Assembly (NCBI RefSeq): GCF_013459645.1
Contig: NZ_CP054861.1
Span: 4,576,001 to 4,640,000, forward strand
DNA from: Martelella sp. NC20
GTDB lineage: Bacteria > Pseudomonadota > Alphaproteobacteria > Rhizobiales > Rhizobiaceae
Reading direction: 5' to 3'
Length of the DNA: 64,000 bases
Shown: positions 19,982-30,214 of the stretch, in pieces
How positions within the stretch are numbered: position 1 is the first letter of the stretch
Layout of the letters: each line of letters starts with the position of its first letter
The notes under the pieces: model-generated
Seen by the model: the letters and a program-made list of their open reading frames with translations, nothing else
What the model was told of the DNA's origin: nothing
The model's database searches: none
Translations under genes and position numbers: made by a program

Positions 19982-20425
19982 ATGAAAAATGGATTTATGA
20001 TCGCCGGCGCTGTCGCGCTCTGTCTCAGCGCGGGCTTTGCGGTTGCCCAGGATGCGCCGCAGATGCTGCGCCAGGACGACATGAAGGCGATCGGCAAGGC
20101 CATGGGCCAGCTCGGCGCGATCGCCAAGGGCCAGAATGCCTATGACCCGATCGTGGTCCAGGGCGCGCTTTCCGACATCTCCACCAGTATCACCGATTTC
20201 ACGACCCATTTCCCGCCCGATTCGAAAACCGGCAACGGCACCGAGGCAAGCCCGGCGATCTGGGAAAACATGGATGACTTCGAGGCCCATGCAACCAAGC
20301 TCGCCGATGATGCCGATGCGCTGCTGGCAAACCTGCCCGCCGATCAGGCCGCCGTCGGAGACGCCATGAAGACGCTGGGGGCCAATTGCGCGGCCTGTCA
20401 CAAACTGTACCGCGTCGATAAATAG
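19982..20425 (+). CDS. Cytochrome c' (class II c-type cytochrome)
   Basis: The 147-residue periplasmic protein has a signal peptide ending near AVAQD (about residue 23). It is predicted all-helical, with the heme site CAACHKLYR at its C-terminus (Cys136, Cys139, His140), the class II position. Proteins of this family bind NO or act in redox stress; the role here is unknown. A diheme cytochrome gene follows 130 nt downstream. Confidence 0.9.
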   Translation: MKNGFMIAGAVALCLSAGFAVAQDAPQMLRQDDMKAIGKAMGQLGAIAKGQNAYDPIVVQGALSDISTSITDFTTHFPPDSKTGNGTEASPAIWENMDDFEAHATKLADDADALLANLPADQAAVGDAMKTLGANCAACHKLYRVDK

Positions 20426-20555
20426 AGCGGTTTTCTCGTTGTTGTTTCGCTGTCCCGGGCGCTTGCGCAGTCCGGGACAGCGTAATGGTTTCCACTTTGC
20501 CTGGAATTGCACCTTGCCAGTCAGGGCATGGGCAACGCGGCACCGGAGAATTGGC

Positions 20556-21461
20556 GTGAAGAAGCTCACGATCATCGTATTGGCTGTCGCCGCTCTCTTC
20601 ATGGGGGCGGCCTTCGTCGTCGCCTTCACGCCGCCGAAGCTCGACCCGGCGGAGTATCAGAACCTCCAGGCCGCGGATCCGCATAATGGCGAGAAGATGT
20701 TCTGGGCCGCCCAATGTGCCGGCTGCCATGCGGCACCCGGTGCAACCGGCGAACAAAAGCTCGTCCTTTCCGGCGGCTATGCGGTCAGGAGCGACTTCGG
20801 AACCTTCTATGCCCCCAATATCTCGCCCGACAAGCAGGAAGGCATCGGCGACTGGTCGCTCGTCGACTTCGCCAACGCCGTGAAAAAAGGCGTCGGCCCG
20901 CATGGAAGGAACCTCTATCCCGCCCTGCCTTACACATCCTATGTGCGGATGCGGAACCAGGACGTCAAAGACCTGCATCGCTATATCATGACGCTGCCGC
21001 CAAGCAGCACGCCGAGCAAGCAACACGAGGTCGACTTCCCCTTCAACGTCCGGCCGGCGCTGTCGTTCTGGAAACAGCTGTTCTTCTCCGACGCGCCGCG
21101 CGTGCAGTTCACCAACGCCTCGCCCGAGATCATGCGCGGGCAGTATCTGGTCGAGGGTCCGGGCCATTGCGGCGAGTGCCACACGCCGCGCAACGCGCTG
21201 GGCGGCCTCGAATATGATAAATGGCTTGCCGGCGGGCCGAACCCTGATGGTGAAGGGACGATCCCGGACATCACCCCGGGCTCAAAACAGATCGGCAACT
21301 GGACGGCAGCGGAAATCGCCGACTATCTCGAAACCGGCTTTACGCCGGAGTTCGATACGGTCGGCGGCTCGATGGTCGATGTGCAGCAGAACCTCTCGCA
21401 TCTGCCGCGCTCCGATCTCGAAGCCATCGCCGCCTATCTGAAGGCCGTGCCCGCACAGTAG
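20556..21461 (+). CDS. Membrane-anchored diheme cytochrome c
   Basis: From the GTG at 20556 (GGAG upstream) the protein has 301 residues. It has one N-terminal membrane helix (about 4-24) and two c-type heme sites, CAGCH (Cys54-His58) and CGECH (Cys205-His209). The two cytochrome domains each have a late methionine-containing segment that could provide the sixth ligand. It resembles electron-transfer subunits of periplasmic dehydrogenases, but no dehydrogenase gene lies nearby. It is probably co-expressed with the upstream c' gene. Confidence 0.88.
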   Translation: MKKLTIIVLAVAALFMGAAFVVAFTPPKLDPAEYQNLQAADPHNGEKMFWAAQCAGCHAAPGATGEQKLVLSGGYAVRSDFGTFYAPNISPDKQEGIGDWSLVDFANAVKKGVGPHGRNLYPALPYTSYVRMRNQDVKDLHRYIMTLPPSSTPSKQHEVDFPFNVRPALSFWKQLFFSDAPRVQFTNASPEIMRGQYLVEGPGHCGECHTPRNALGGLEYDKWLAGGPNPDGEGTIPDITPGSKQIGNWTAAEIADYLETGFTPEFDTVGGSMVDVQQNLSHLPRSDLEAIAAYLKAVPAQ

Positions 21462-21498
21462 AGCCTTTCCGCTTTTCCCCGGACGCGAAAACGCTCTG

Positions 21499-21660
21499 TC
21501 TCAGGCTGCTGACAAAGTCCTTGCCAAGTTCGTCCGTCATGCCGGGCTTGACCCGGCATCCAGGGCCGCTTGTGGTGAATTTCAGACAAGAGTCTTTGCG
21601 CGCAAGGATCAGGCGCTTGCTGGACCCCGGATCAAGTCCGGGGTGACGGCGGAGAGGGAT
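21499..21660 (+). repeat. Dispersed intergenic repeat, copy B
   Basis: This is the inverted counterpart of copy A at 11654-11810: two hairpins (GCCGGGCTTGACCCGGC and CCCCGGATCAAGTCCGGGG types) and the same linker containing CTTTGCGCGCAAGGAT. The outer ends TGCTGACAAAG and its partner are also shared. Confidence 0.8.
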
Positions 21661-21723
21661 GCGGCTTCGTAACCGCTTACGCGGTTTGTCAACAAACTCT
21701 ATCTCTTTGTTGTTGCCGCAGGC

Positions 21724-22218
21724 TCAATCCGCCAGCACCTGCATGTAGCGCATGCCGGTCACCGGACGCGCGACGAAATCCATCTGCTGGTAGAACCGGT
21801 GGGCGCCGAAATTGCCCGTGGCGGCGCTGACCGACATATAGGTGCAGCCGGCGGCCCTCGCGAAATCGCGCGCGCGAGCGATCAGATGCTGGCCGACGCC
21901 GTGGTTCCTGTGGCCGTCACGCACGAAAAGATGGTGCAGATCCATGCCGCGCCGGCCCTGCTGGGCGCGGTAGAGCGGGGTCAGCAGCGCGTAACCGAGA
22001 AGCTGCGCTCCGGCATCGGCGACCAACGCCGTCACCCACGGCGTCGAGCCGAACAGGTCGCGCTTCAGGCTTTCCGCCGTCATCTCCGACGGATCGTCGT
22101 GAAAAGCGGAGAGCAGCCCGATCATGTCGAGCAGTTGCGGAATATCGGAGTCGACCGCCTTCCTGATGGTCATCAGGGCTGGTCGTTCCAGTGCGATTTT
22201 GTCTTGATCTTCAGTCAT
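21724..22218 (-). CDS. GNAT-family N-acetyltransferase
   Basis: The 164-residue protein has the acetyl-CoA binding signature at HLFVRDGHRNHGVGQHLIARA (about residues 95-115; key residues V98, R99, G101, G107 and G109). A late FYQQMDFV beta-strand region follows. It acetylates an unknown amine. The start could also be at the second Met (MTIRKA, residue 16), which would better match the family fold. Confidence 0.85.
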   Translation of the reverse strand: MTEDQDKIALERPALMTIRKAVDSDIPQLLDMIGLLSAFHDDPSEMTAESLKRDLFGSTPWVTALVADAGAQLLGYALLTPLYRAQQGRRGMDLHHLFVRDGHRNHGVGQHLIARARDFARAAGCTYMSVSAATGNFGAHRFYQQMDFVARPVTGMRYMQVLAD

Positions 22219-22425
22219 TGTCGTCCCTTGGCCTTCAAATTTGCCGCCGGGGGGACGTTTTGTTTCAGCACCTTGCCGCCCCCAGGCGGCCGGTGATGAA
22301 CATGATCAATCGGCCGCTCCTATTGGAACAGCCAAAAATACTTATGATTGTGGGTCACGGTCTTGATCATGCAAAATCCAATGCGCCCAAACGCGGGCGT
22401 TGTCAATCCGAAAACGCAGCCGCCC

Positions 22426-23304
22426 CTATTTGCAGGTCGACCGCGCCCAGTCCATGTAGAGCGTCATCGCCTGTTTCGCCATCGGGCCGGGTTCGAAATC
22501 GCGGTCGTCGAGTTTGATCACCGGCACGACCTTGTTGTAATTGCCGGTGAGAAACAGTTCGTCGGCCTCCAGGAAATTCTTCACCGTCAGCGTCTTCTCC
22601 TTCGCGGCAATGCCGTTGTCGCGGAACAGCTTGAGGATGCGCTTGCGGGTGATCCCGGCGAGAAAGCAGCCATTCTCGGCCGGCGTCATCGGAATGCCGT
22701 CCTTGACCAGGAAGATATTGGCGGATGCCGTCTCGGCGACATTGCCAAGCATGTCGAGCGCCAGCGCATTGTCGAAGCCGCGGCCTCTCGCCTCCAGCAT
22801 CATCCGCCCGGAATTGGGGTAGAGGCTGCCGGTCTTGGCATGGGTCATCGCCACTTCCGGCGACGGGCGGCGGAACGGCGAAACCGTCAGCCGCACCGGA
22901 ACGGTGGAACGCATCGGCGTCTCAAACAGGCAGAGCGCGAAACGGGTGGAGGCCGGATCGGCGGGCACGAGGCCGGCAAGCCCGTGCTCGGCCCAGTACA
23001 TCGGCTTGATATAGACCGCCTCGGCGCCCTTGAACCGCGTCAGCCCTTCCCAGACCAGCGCCTCGATTTCCTCCGATGTCTTCGTCGGCAGCAGGCCGAG
23101 CGCACGGGCAGAGCGGTTGATGCGCTTGCAATGCTCGTCAAGGTCCGGGGCCATGCCCTCGAAATAGCGCGCGCCGTCGAACACGGTGGAGCCGAGCCAC
23201 ATCGCATGCGACACCGGGCCGATCAGCGGCGGGTTGCCGGCAAGCCATTCACCGTCGACATAGGTCCATGTCTCGGATGCGGGGGTGGTGTCGACTGCTG
23301 CCAT
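22426..23304 (-). CDS. ilvE: Branched-chain-type aminotransferase (class IV)
   Basis: The 292-residue fold-type IV PLP enzyme has its Schiff-base lysine at K157 in THAKTGSLYPNS and Glu191 in ETASANIFLV, which binds the pyridine nitrogen. It probably transaminates branched-chain amino acids. This shorter subgroup also includes D-amino acid and aminodeoxychorismate lyase relatives, so substrate is not certain. The start at 23304 follows GGAGAATAAC; an in-frame extension to 23436 lacks similarity. Confidence 0.85.
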   Translation of the reverse strand: MAAVDTTPASETWTYVDGEWLAGNPPLIGPVSHAMWLGSTVFDGARYFEGMAPDLDEHCKRINRSARALGLLPTKTSEEIEALVWEGLTRFKGAEAVYIKPMYWAEHGLAGLVPADPASTRFALCLFETPMRSTVPVRLTVSPFRRPSPEVAMTHAKTGSLYPNSGRMMLEARGRGFDNALALDMLGNVAETASANIFLVKDGIPMTPAENGCFLAGITRKRILKLFRDNGIAAKEKTLTVKNFLEADELFLTGNYNKVVPVIKLDDRDFEPGPMAKQAMTLYMDWARSTCK

Positions 23305-23517
23305 GTTATTCTCCTTCGGCCATCCGCATTGCGCCATCGCGGTGGCGGCGGCGGATTCTGTGGCGACAATCAAGACGGACCGTCGGGCAAGGTCAAGCGA
23401 AAATTCCCGGCCGGCCACGCGGCCCGACGCAGCCATATCGCGGCGCTGCCCTGAAAGGCCTAGCTAACAAACAATAAGCTGGAGCAACTTCGACGAACCC
23501 GTGTCACCGGACGTCTT

Positions 23518-24030
23518 TTAACGGCGCTTGTTTCTCTTCTCGCTCAGCACGCCGGCGCCGAGCCGCATGATCGCCTTCCTCAGCGCGTCGGATTCGATCC
23601 CGGTAAGCCGCGCCTCAAGATCGCGCTGCTCCGATGGGGAAAGCGTGGGCTTCGGCCTGCGCTGCCCCCCCGGAGGTTGCATCGGTTTTTGAACCACCCG
23701 GATCCGCTCGATCGCCACATAGCCGAAGAAGCCGTTGACCCGATGGATCAATTCGTCCTGCGCGTGGGTGAGAAACAGAACACGCGCGCCCTCGCAGGCG
23801 ATCGTCAGCGTGCCGGGCCTGAAGCCGCCATCTTCGTTTGCGCCCGGACGTTTCGGCCAGGCGATCTTCTCGGGACGTGAAAATTCGGCGTAGGTTTCGC
23901 CGGCGATCTCCGGCCAGGCATTGAGAAGGGCGGTGGAGATGCCGGCCCTTTTTGCCAATATCGGATCGATGAGGCTGTTGGCGACATCGGCAATCTGGCT
24001 GGCGCTTGCTGGACGGGTGGGACGCATCAT
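23518..24030 (-). CDS. DUF721 (DciA-like) protein
   Basis: The 170-residue basic protein matches the DUF721 family over residues 10-120 (WPEIAGETYAEFSRPEKIAW; TLTIACEGARVLFLTHAQDELIHRVN). The C-terminal tail is rich in Pro and Arg. Family members include DciA, which loads the replicative helicase. It is divergent from mutY with about 98 bp between, a common alphaproteobacterial neighbourhood. Confidence 0.85.
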   Translation of the reverse strand: MMRPTRPASASQIADVANSLIDPILAKRAGISTALLNAWPEIAGETYAEFSRPEKIAWPKRPGANEDGGFRPGTLTIACEGARVLFLTHAQDELIHRVNGFFGYVAIERIRVVQKPMQPPGGQRRPKPTLSPSEQRDLEARLTGIESDALRKAIMRLGAGVLSEKRNKRR

Positions 24031-24128
24031 GCTCTTTCGACAGGGAGTGTGAAAACGGCCACCATGTGTTGCCCGTTTCCGCTTCGCACTGTACTCGATC
24101 AGGGCAGAAAACGCAGCACCGGAATTTC

Positions 24129-25199
24129 ATGAACCACTTTTCTGAAGACCTGCTCACCTGGTACGACCGCCATCACCGCGACCTGCCCTGGCGGATCGGC
24201 CCGCGCGACAAGCAGAAGGGCGCGAGACCGGCCCCCTACCATGTCTGGCTCTCCGAAATCATGCTGCAGCAAACCACGGTGCAGGCGGTAAGGGCCTATT
24301 ACGAAAAGTTCCTCGCCCGCTGGCCGAAGGTCGAAGACCTCGCCGCCGCTGAAACCGACGACGTGATGGCCGCCTGGGCCGGGCTTGGCTATTACGCCCG
24401 CGCCCGCAACCTGAAGAAATGCGCCGAAACCGTCGCGCGGGAGCATGACGGCGTGTTTCCGGACACGCTTGAAGGCCTGAAGGCGCTGCCCGGCATCGGC
24501 GACTACACCGCCGCGGCAATCGCCGCGATCGCCTTCGACCGACCCGAGACCGTGGTCGACGGCAATGTCGAGCGCGTGGTTACGCGGCTTTTCGCAATCG
24601 AGACGCCGCTGCCCGCCGCCAAGCCCGAAATCCGGGCATGGACGGCGAAACTGACGCCGCGCGAACGCCCCGGCGATTTCGCCCAGGCGATGATGGATCT
24701 CGGCGCTACGCTCTGCACGCCGAAGCGCCCGGCCTGCGCGCTCTGTCCGTTTCGCGTGCACTGTCTCGCACTTGCAAGGGACGATCCGGCGCGGTTTCCG
24801 CTGAAAATGCCGAAAGCCGCCCGTCCGGTGCGCTTTGGCGCCGCATTCGTGGCCGAAACGCCGGATGGCCGCGTTCTGCTGCGCACCCGGGCTGAAACAG
24901 GGCTTCTCGGCGGCATGGCGGAACCGCCGACCACCGGCTGGACCGCCCGTCAGGATGGCGAGACCGGCAGCGAAGCCGCCCCGTTTGCCGCGAACTGGAC
25001 CAATGCCGGCGAAATCACCCACGTCTTCACCCATTTCGAGCTGCGGCTTTCCGTCTGGCACGCGGTGACGCCGGAACGGCCGGTCACGGGCGGGCGATGG
25101 GAAACCGGGCTTGGCGAAAAAGCGCTTCCCAGTGTAATGAAGAAGGCCATTTCGAAGGCCATACCAGATGCATTCAAACGGAGACCACATGACCGCTGA
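24129..25199 (+). CDS. mutY: A/G-specific adenine DNA glycosylase
   Basis: The 356-residue repair enzyme removes adenine mispaired with 8-oxoguanine. It has catalytic Glu43 in LSEIMLQQTT, the helix-hairpin-helix LPGIGDYTA with Asp144 in VVDGNVERV, the 4Fe-4S ligands Cys196, 203, 206 and 212 (C-X6-C-X2-C-X5-C), and a C-terminal NUDIX-like 8-oxoG recognition domain from about 230. The ATG at 24129 gives the family start; the frame is open further upstream but without similarity. The last 11 nt overlap the next gene. Confidence 0.96.
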   Translation: MNHFSEDLLTWYDRHHRDLPWRIGPRDKQKGARPAPYHVWLSEIMLQQTTVQAVRAYYEKFLARWPKVEDLAAAETDDVMAAWAGLGYYARARNLKKCAETVAREHDGVFPDTLEGLKALPGIGDYTAAAIAAIAFDRPETVVDGNVERVVTRLFAIETPLPAAKPEIRAWTAKLTPRERPGDFAQAMMDLGATLCTPKRPACALCPFRVHCLALARDDPARFPLKMPKAARPVRFGAAFVAETPDGRVLLRTRAETGLLGGMAEPPTTGWTARQDGETGSEAAPFAANWTNAGEITHVFTHFELRLSVWHAVTPERPVTGGRWETGLGEKALPSVMKKAISKAIPDAFKRRPHDR

Positions 25200-25803
25200 A
25201 ATCCGCCATATCGTCTACGACATCGGCCAGGTACTGGTGCATTACGATCCGCTGATCCCGTTCAAGCGCATCATTCCGGACGAGGAGAAGCGGAGCTGGT
25301 TTTTCGCGGAAGTCTGCACCGGCGCCTGGAACCACGAGCAGGATCGCGGCCGCGCCTGGGCCGAGGCCGAGGCGGAGGCGATTGCCCGCCACCCGGACGA
25401 GGCCGACAATATCCGCGCCTTCCGCGCCCATTGGGAGGAGATGATCCCCTATTGCTACGAGGATTCGGTCACGCTGTTCCGCAAGCTCACAGCCTCCGAA
25501 CGCGATGTCACCCTGCTGACCAATTTCGCTCCCGATACGTTCAGCATCTGCCGTGCGCGCTATCCGTTTCTGGAGGAGAGCCGGGGGATCACGGTTTCCG
25601 GCGAGGTCGGCATGGTCAAGCCCGACCGCGACATCTTCGAGCGCCACGCCGAGACATTCGGCCTCACGCCCGAGGCGACGCTGTTCATCGATGACAAGGC
25701 CGTCAATATCGAAGGCGCGCGGTCGATCGGATGGCACGGCATCCAGTTCCATGATGCAGCCCAGCTTGAACGCGACCTCGCCGAACACGGCATCATCGTG
25801 TGA
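25189..25803 (+). CDS. HAD-superfamily hydrolase, YihX-like
   Basis: The 204-residue protein has motif I YDIGQVLV (nucleophile Asp11), a helical cap, motif II TNFAP, the lysine region VKPDRDIF and motif IV FIDDKAVNIEGA. The Gly at the second position after the nucleophile is as in YihX-type glucose-1-phosphate phosphatases. I chose the ATG at 25189 (GGAG 5 nt upstream) over an earlier one at 25168. A very strong hairpin follows. Confidence 0.87.
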   Translation: MTAEIRHIVYDIGQVLVHYDPLIPFKRIIPDEEKRSWFFAEVCTGAWNHEQDRGRAWAEAEAEAIARHPDEADNIRAFRAHWEEMIPYCYEDSVTLFRKLTASERDVTLLTNFAPDTFSICRARYPFLEESRGITVSGEVGMVKPDRDIFERHAETFGLTPEATLFIDDKAVNIEGARSIGWHGIQFHDAAQLERDLAEHGIIV

Positions 25804-25813
25804 GCAAAACAGA

Positions 25814-25839
25814 CCGGGCCCGGCGTAAGCCGGGCCCGG
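25814..25839. terminator. Strong hairpin after the HAD gene
   Basis: CCGGGCCCGGC and GCCGGGCCCGG pair in 11 bp around GTAA, 10 nt after the stop. No T-run follows. It lies between the HAD gene and the convergent ccrM gene and may serve both. Confidence 0.6.
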
Positions 25840-25977
25840 AACGTCGCGTATGTTCGGAGGTCATGACGCTTGCTGCAGGGTTTGCCTAACAACAGCTAAA
25901 CGAAAATCCTAAACAATTCGTATACTTAGCTGCATTATCACTAATATAGGTTGTGCTTTAAAAGGCATGCATTGCCT

Positions 25978-27162
<1,185 letters not shown>

Positions 27163-27374
27163 TTACCAAAGCCTGAAGCCCGCGCAAAAATGTCGCGGGC
27201 CGCTGTTCCCGCTCGAAAAGCGAGTGGACATCTTGTATTCACATTTAAGGTTGCATAGAGGCATCGGGAAAGCGCCGCATCGACCGGAACGATGAGAGCT
27301 TCCCACGGGTGAAATCGCCGCCGCCACGCGCCCCTGGCCAGTGACATGCGGCATTGAGCGCAACAGGAAAACAG

Positions 27375-28799
27375 ATGTTCAAGCCCTTCATGACAGGCGT
27401 AGCGATCGCGGGCCTTCTCCTCGCCCCGGTCAGCAGCTTCGCCGCCGACAGTACCAATGATACCGCTGCCATCGCCGAGCAGGCCATCGTCTACGGCCTG
27501 CCGATGGTGGACCTCTACAAGCTGATGTACGATCAGGCGATCGACACGGGCAATTCGCAGTTCAAGGCGCCGTTCAACACGCTGCACAACGAATCCAACG
27601 TGTTCACCCCGGCCGACACCTCGATCGTCACCCCGAACAGCGATACCCCCTATTCGGAACTCTGGATGGACCTGCGCGCCGAGCCGATGGTGCTGTGCGT
27701 GCCCGCGGTCGACAAGGATCGTTATTACTCGGTGATGCTGACCTCGCTCTACACCTTCAATTTCGGCTATATCGGCTCGCGCGCCACCGGCAACGATGCT
27801 GCCTGCTACGCCGTGGCCGGCCCCGACTGGAAGGGCGAAGCGCCGAAGGGCATCGCCAAGGTGTTCCAGTCCGAAACCGAATTCGCGACCGCCCTCTATC
27901 GCACGCAGCTTTTCAACGCCGCCGATATCGACAATGTCCGCAAGGTCCAGGCCGGCTACACGGTCGAACCGCTTTCCGCGTTCCTCGATGAACCCGCGCC
28001 CGCTCCGGCGCCCGAAATCGACTGGCCGAAGATCGACGATGCGTCCGCGAAGAAGAACCTTCTCGGCTATCTCGCCTTCCTGCTCCAGTTTGCCCCGGCG
28101 ACCGGCCCGGCCGCCGTCGAACAGCCGTTACGCGAGAAATTCGCCAGCATCGGTCTGGAGGCCGGAAAGCCGTTCCCGCCGGCCGGAACCAGCGACGCCG
28201 AGCTTGCGGCGATCGAGCAAGGGACCAAGGCCGCCACCGCCGACATCGCAAACGCGATCAGGACCATGGGCAAGGATGAAAACGGCTGGAGCGTGAACGC
28301 CAGCGTTCAGGGCAACCGCGCCGGCTACAACGGCGACTGGGGCCTGCGCGCGGCTGTCGCCATCGCCGGCCTTCTCGCCAACGACGCCGACGAAGCGGTC
28401 TATCCGATCACCAATGTCGATGTCGATCACCAGAAGCTCGACGGTTCGAAGTCGGATTACACCATCACCTTCAAACCCGGTGAACTGCCGCCCGCCAACG
28501 CCTTCTGGTCGGTCACCATGTATGACGGCAAGACCCAGCATCTGGTGGCCAACCCGATCAACCGCTATCTGATCAACGCGCCGATGCTGCCCGAACTGAC
28601 AAAGAATGCCGATGGTTCGCTGACCCTCTACATCCAGAAGGATCCGCCCGCCGACCCGGCGCAGAAGGCCAACTGGCTGCCCGCGCCCGACGGACCGTTC
28701 TATATCGCGATGCGGATCTATTGGCCGAAACAGGCGGTACTCGACGGCGACTGGCAACCGCCCGGCATCATCCCACACGCCATCGCAGACAAGGGCTGA
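27375..28799 (+). CDS. DUF1254/DUF1214 secreted protein
   Basis: The 474-residue protein has a clear signal peptide (cleaved near SSFAAD, residue 24). A DUF1254 domain (about 40-170, with TPNSDTPYSELWMDLRAEP) is followed by a DUF1214 domain (about 350-465, with LPPANAFWSVTMYD and PINRY). The pair of domains is widespread, but its biochemical role is unknown. The start at 27375 follows AGGAAAACAG. It is divergent from ccrM. Confidence 0.88.
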   Translation: MFKPFMTGVAIAGLLLAPVSSFAADSTNDTAAIAEQAIVYGLPMVDLYKLMYDQAIDTGNSQFKAPFNTLHNESNVFTPADTSIVTPNSDTPYSELWMDLRAEPMVLCVPAVDKDRYYSVMLTSLYTFNFGYIGSRATGNDAACYAVAGPDWKGEAPKGIAKVFQSETEFATALYRTQLFNAADIDNVRKVQAGYTVEPLSAFLDEPAPAPAPEIDWPKIDDASAKKNLLGYLAFLLQFAPATGPAAVEQPLREKFASIGLEAGKPFPPAGTSDAELAAIEQGTKAATADIANAIRTMGKDENGWSVNASVQGNRAGYNGDWGLRAAVAIAGLLANDADEAVYPITNVDVDHQKLDGSKSDYTITFKPGELPPANAFWSVTMYDGKTQHLVANPINRYLINAPMLPELTKNADGSLTLYIQKDPPADPAQKANWLPAPDGPFYIAMRIYWPKQAVLDGDWQPPGIIPHAIADKG

Positions 28800-28856
28800 C
28801 AGAACGGCGGTCGCGTCAGGGCGATGCGGCCGCCGCTTCCGAAAACCGTTAAACGA

Positions 28857-29432
28857 CTACCGCTCGTTCATGCCCTTTCCGGCCATGATGCGCGGGATGC
28901 TCTTCTCGATCCGGGCGTGACGCGTCGAAGCATTTTTCGGCTGGGCGAAATGGAGGCAATAGCCGCGCTGCCGCCCGGGAGTAAGCGCGTTGAATGCCGT
29001 TTCCAGCGCCGGATCGCCCTTGAATGCGGCCAGCAGTTCCTCGGGCAACACGAAATCGCCCTTGGGGAGTTCGACCTTCACCCCGGCCTGTTCCAGCGCA
29101 ATGGCCTCTTCGACATAGCTGATGATCGCGGGCGTCGCCGCCTCGATCCCGGCAACCGAGGTGAACCGCGCAAGGCGCATGGACCGCGAATTCTCGCCAG
29201 GCGCGGCCAGCAGGCCGGCCTCATCCTTGAGCAACACGCCCTTGAAGAAGGAGAGCGTACAGAAATCCTTCATACCCCAGACCGCGACGATATTGCCGCC
29301 TTCGAAAGTGTAGCACGGCGAGCGCCATTTGAATTCCTCTGTGAGCGGCGTCCCGAGCAGGATTGCGCGCAGCGTCTTCATCTCCACCTGCCAGCGTGCG
29401 GTGCCGGCATAGAATTCATCAGCCTTGGTCAA
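28857..29432 (-). CDS. YdeI/OmdA-family protein
   Basis: The likely start is the TTG at 29430-29432 (GGGAG upstream), giving 191 residues. It has an N-terminal DUF1801-like fold (about 20-110, with KWRSPCYTFEGGNIVAVWGMKD) and a C-terminal OmdA-type segment (FNALTPGRQRGYCLHFAQPK...RIEKSIPRI). The OmdA segment has been linked to periplasmic stress tolerance in enterobacteria; the role here is unknown. It lies 37 nt downstream of the DUF6790 gene and on the same strand. Confidence 0.8.
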   Translation of the reverse strand: MTKADEFYAGTARWQVEMKTLRAILLGTPLTEEFKWRSPCYTFEGGNIVAVWGMKDFCTLSFFKGVLLKDEAGLLAAPGENSRSMRLARFTSVAGIEAATPAIISYVEEAIALEQAGVKVELPKGDFVLPEELLAAFKGDPALETAFNALTPGRQRGYCLHFAQPKNASTRHARIEKSIPRIMAGKGMNER

Positions 29433-29469
29433 GATACACTCCCTTCGGCTCGGCCCGAGGCCGCTCCGG

Positions 29470-29991
29470 TCATGCCGCCCTGGCGGTCCTGCCATGCCCG
29501 TCCCGGCTCAGCGCCAGAAGCACGAGCCCGAAAACCGGGATGAAGATATCGGTCCAGAAGACGACCCCGGCATTGCCCGGCGCGAAGTTGTGGTCGCGGA
29601 CCATCGCGATCACGTGACCGACGGCGGCGCCCCACAGGAAACAGGCGGGGCCGACGATCGCGGCGATCCTGAGGCCGCGGCTGCCGGCAAAGGCCATGAA
29701 CCCGACCACGGCGAAACCGAGGCTCGCATAGCCGACCTCCGCCTGGAACGGACTGTCCGCCCAGCCGATGAACGAGGCCGTCATCTTGCCGAAAAACACA
29801 TGCATGACGAAATTGTAGAACAGCGAGACGCCGATCGAGAAAAACAGGAACCATGCGAGCAGCGCCTCCACGACGGCGCCCTGCGCGCGCGGCGACCTTT
29901 GCGCGGCAAGCGCGATCGCAGCGGCGACCAGGCCGAAGACGAAACAGGTCAGCGTGAAATTCGAGAGTACAAATTTGATTGCGGCGGCCAT
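29470..29991 (-). CDS. DUF6790-like membrane protein
   Basis: The 173-residue hydrophobic protein has four to five predicted membrane helices and the conserved HVFFGKMTASFIGWADSPFQ-type loop near residues 64-83. I recognise it as a DUF6790-type family of unknown function. It probably forms an operon with the following YdeI-like gene. Confidence 0.75.
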   Translation of the reverse strand: MAAAIKFVLSNFTLTCFVFGLVAAAIALAAQRSPRAQGAVVEALLAWFLFFSIGVSLFYNFVMHVFFGKMTASFIGWADSPFQAEVGYASLGFAVVGFMAFAGSRGLRIAAIVGPACFLWGAAVGHVIAMVRDHNFAPGNAGVVFWTDIFIPVFGLVLLALSRDGHGRTARAA

Positions 29992-30066
29992 CCGGCCCTC
30001 CCTGTCTCCATCGCCGCATCGCGGCGCCCGGCTCGTATATTAGCGCCAGACGCGGTTTCTGCAAAT

Positions 30067-30101
30067 CGGCTTTCGTGCGCCGCTTCGCACCCGAAAGCCG
30101 G
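30067..30101. repeat. Inverted repeat between DUF6790 and YmdB-like genes
   Basis: CGGCTTTCGTGCG and CGCACCCGAAAGCCG form near-perfect arms around a 6-nt loop. It is probably a transcription stop for the upstream minus-strand gene. Confidence 0.45.
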
Positions 30102-30214
30102 CTTGAGAATCATTTAGTAAGACTTGCGATCCGGACTTCCGCGAAGAAGGCGAAGGGGCGAGTGCCTGGATGCGACCCCGGAGACGCCGCATGGCCTGTC
30201 TCTGTTCCGGCGCC

